DNA from: Desulfobacteraceae bacterium
GTDB taxonomy: Bacteria; Desulfobacterota; Desulfobacteria; Desulfobacterales; SURF-15
DNA length: 14,468 bases
Reading direction: 5' to 3'
Assembly (NCBI GenBank): GCA_003599475.1
Contig: QZKK01000027.1
Location: forward strand, 1 to 14,468
Part shown: piece after piece, positions 13,687 through 14,468 of the stretch
How positions within the stretch are numbered: the stretch's first letter is position 1
How the letters are laid out: each line of letters starts with the position of its first letter
Position numbers and translations under genes: made by a program
The notes under the pieces: generated by a model
Database searches by the model: none
What the model was told of the DNA's origin: nothing
Seen by the model: only the letters and a program-made list of their open reading frames with translations

Positions 13687-14468
13687 CACAAATGAGAACA
13701 ACGGATCGAAACCGAATCCTCCGCTACGGCAGGATCGGTGAGCAGCCGGATGGAATCGAGAGCAAAAGAGACTCTCAATTTCTTCAGGTTTCGGTTGGCG
13801 GATCCCCGCATTTTGGATGCACTCCTGGGATGAACTGTCAAAACGCATGCCCGGATGGGCGGAGCGGCGGCGTTCAACGCCGCCTTCGCTTTGTCGAAAA
13901 AGATCTCGGAGAGGACGAGCTCGCCGAAAGACGGGTGATATGGTCCTGCAATCAGGCTTCCGCCGTCTTCAAACTCGCGGTTCGGCTGCAGCCCCATCCG
14001 AACCACCCGAATCGTGTTCGATTCGAAGAGAAGATAAAGCGACTTCGCACGAAAAACGGCCTCTTCGAGCGTCAACGGCAGGTATTCGCCTTTCCGGAAC
14101 CACTCTGCAAGAAGGCTGCCGCTGATTACAACCGTCGGGTAGATCCGGACAAAATCCGGCGCCAGCCGTACCACCCGGTGCCCCGTGTCCAGGCAGGAAG
14201 TCCGGTCCTCGCCGGGAAGCCCGACCATGATTTGGAGCCCTACCCCGATGCGCCTCTCCTTCAGCAGATTCACCGCAGCATCTGTCTCAGCGGCACCGTG
14301 GCCCCGCCGGACCCGGACCAATACCGAATCATCCATCGACTGGGCACCGAGTTCGACTGTGTCGATCGGATATCCTTTCAGCCGGTCGAGAGAACCGGGT
14401 GTCACCGTATCGGGTCGGGTGGAGAATCGGATCCCGCTGATCTTTCCGGTTTCAAGCAGGGGTGCAAC
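13683..14468 (-). CDS. Elp3-like radical SAM protein, C-terminal part (N-terminus beyond the window)
   Basis: The frame is open to the window edge and gives 261 residues of a larger protein; the CxxxCxxC cluster motif of radical SAM enzymes would lie upstream, outside the window. Seen here are GIRFSTRPDTV (residues 12-22 of the fragment), a typical radical SAM barrel strand, then VELGAQSMDD with VRRGHG, the GLQIMVGLPGE segment, and a C-terminal part with EDGGSLIAGPYHPSFGELV. This combination is that of the Elp3-related bacterial radical SAM family; no acetyltransferase domain follows, unlike true Elp3. The last 35 or so residues are basic and then variable. It is co-directional with the regulator but separated by 125 bp containing a promoter-like site, so it is probably a separate unit. 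Its substrate is unknown. Confidence 0.85.
   Translation of the reverse strand, partial: VAPLLETGKISGIRFSTRPDTVTPGSLDRLKGYPIDTVELGAQSMDDSVLVRVRRGHGAAETDAAVNLLKERRIGVGLQIMVGLPGEDRTSCLDTGHRVVRLAPDFVRIYPTVVISGSLLAEWFRKGEYLPLTLEEAVFRAKSLYLLFESNTIRVVRMGLQPNREFEDGGSLIAGPYHPSFGELVLSEIFFDKAKAALNAAAPPIRACVLTVHPRSASKMRGSANRNLKKLRVSFALDSIRLLTDPAVAEDSVSIRCSHLC

Overview
The window holds one long co-directional block, with every supported gene on the minus strand, so transcription runs from the right end to the left. The gene set suggests a strictly anaerobic bacterium, most likely a sulfate-reducing or syntrophic Desulfobacterota (former Deltaproteobacteria). It includes a 2-oxoacid:ferredoxin oxidoreductase, an oxygen-sensitive two-subunit class I fumarase, a class III CoA-transferase, a radical SAM protein, a DUF1847 metal-binding protein, and gene gaps filled with short degenerate tandem repeats. 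The taxonomic placement is inference from gene content; no marker gene is present.

Right end: the C-terminal part of an Elp3-like radical SAM protein (13683-14468, cut by the window edge). A 125-bp gap follows with a candidate promoter and a perfect 15-bp palindrome (13643-13657), then a GntR/FCD regulator (12856-13557). Twenty-two bases later begins a succinate dehydrogenase/fumarate reductase set in the order sdhC-sdhA-sdhB. The membrane anchor (12006-12833) looks like SdhC and SdhD fused into one seven-helix protein. After sdhB come a DUF1847 gene and the alpha and beta subunits of class I fumarase or a related hydratase.

Left half: an MmgE/PrpD-family enzyme (5320-6699), a CaiB/BaiF CoA-transferase (3920-5191), a D-2-hydroxyacid dehydrogenase (2909-3895), a second MmgE/PrpD paralogue (1435-2820), and the alpha subunit and truncated beta subunit of a 2-oxoacid:ferredoxin oxidoreductase (352-1434; 1-232).

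Read together, the enzymes can be arranged as a dicarboxylate oxidation route: dehydrogenation of a succinate-type acid to quinone (SdhCAB), hydration (fumarase), oxidation of the hydroxyacid, ferredoxin-linked oxidative decarboxylation of the 2-oxoacid to an acyl-CoA, and CoA transfer. The two MmgE/PrpD enzymes would add a dehydratase, decarboxylase or epimerase step. The real substrate cannot be read from the sequence. A simple reading is TCA-cycle oxidation of succinate plus a separate hydroxyacid module; a more interesting one is a dedicated pathway for a substituted succinate or a tricarboxylate, controlled by the adjacent GntR regulator.

No gene-free stretch exceeds about 215 bases. Most of the longer gaps contain patterned repeats of 7- or 9-base units. 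The gap between sdhC and sdhA is largely a 159-bp element with 35-bp imperfect inverted arms built from such heptamers.
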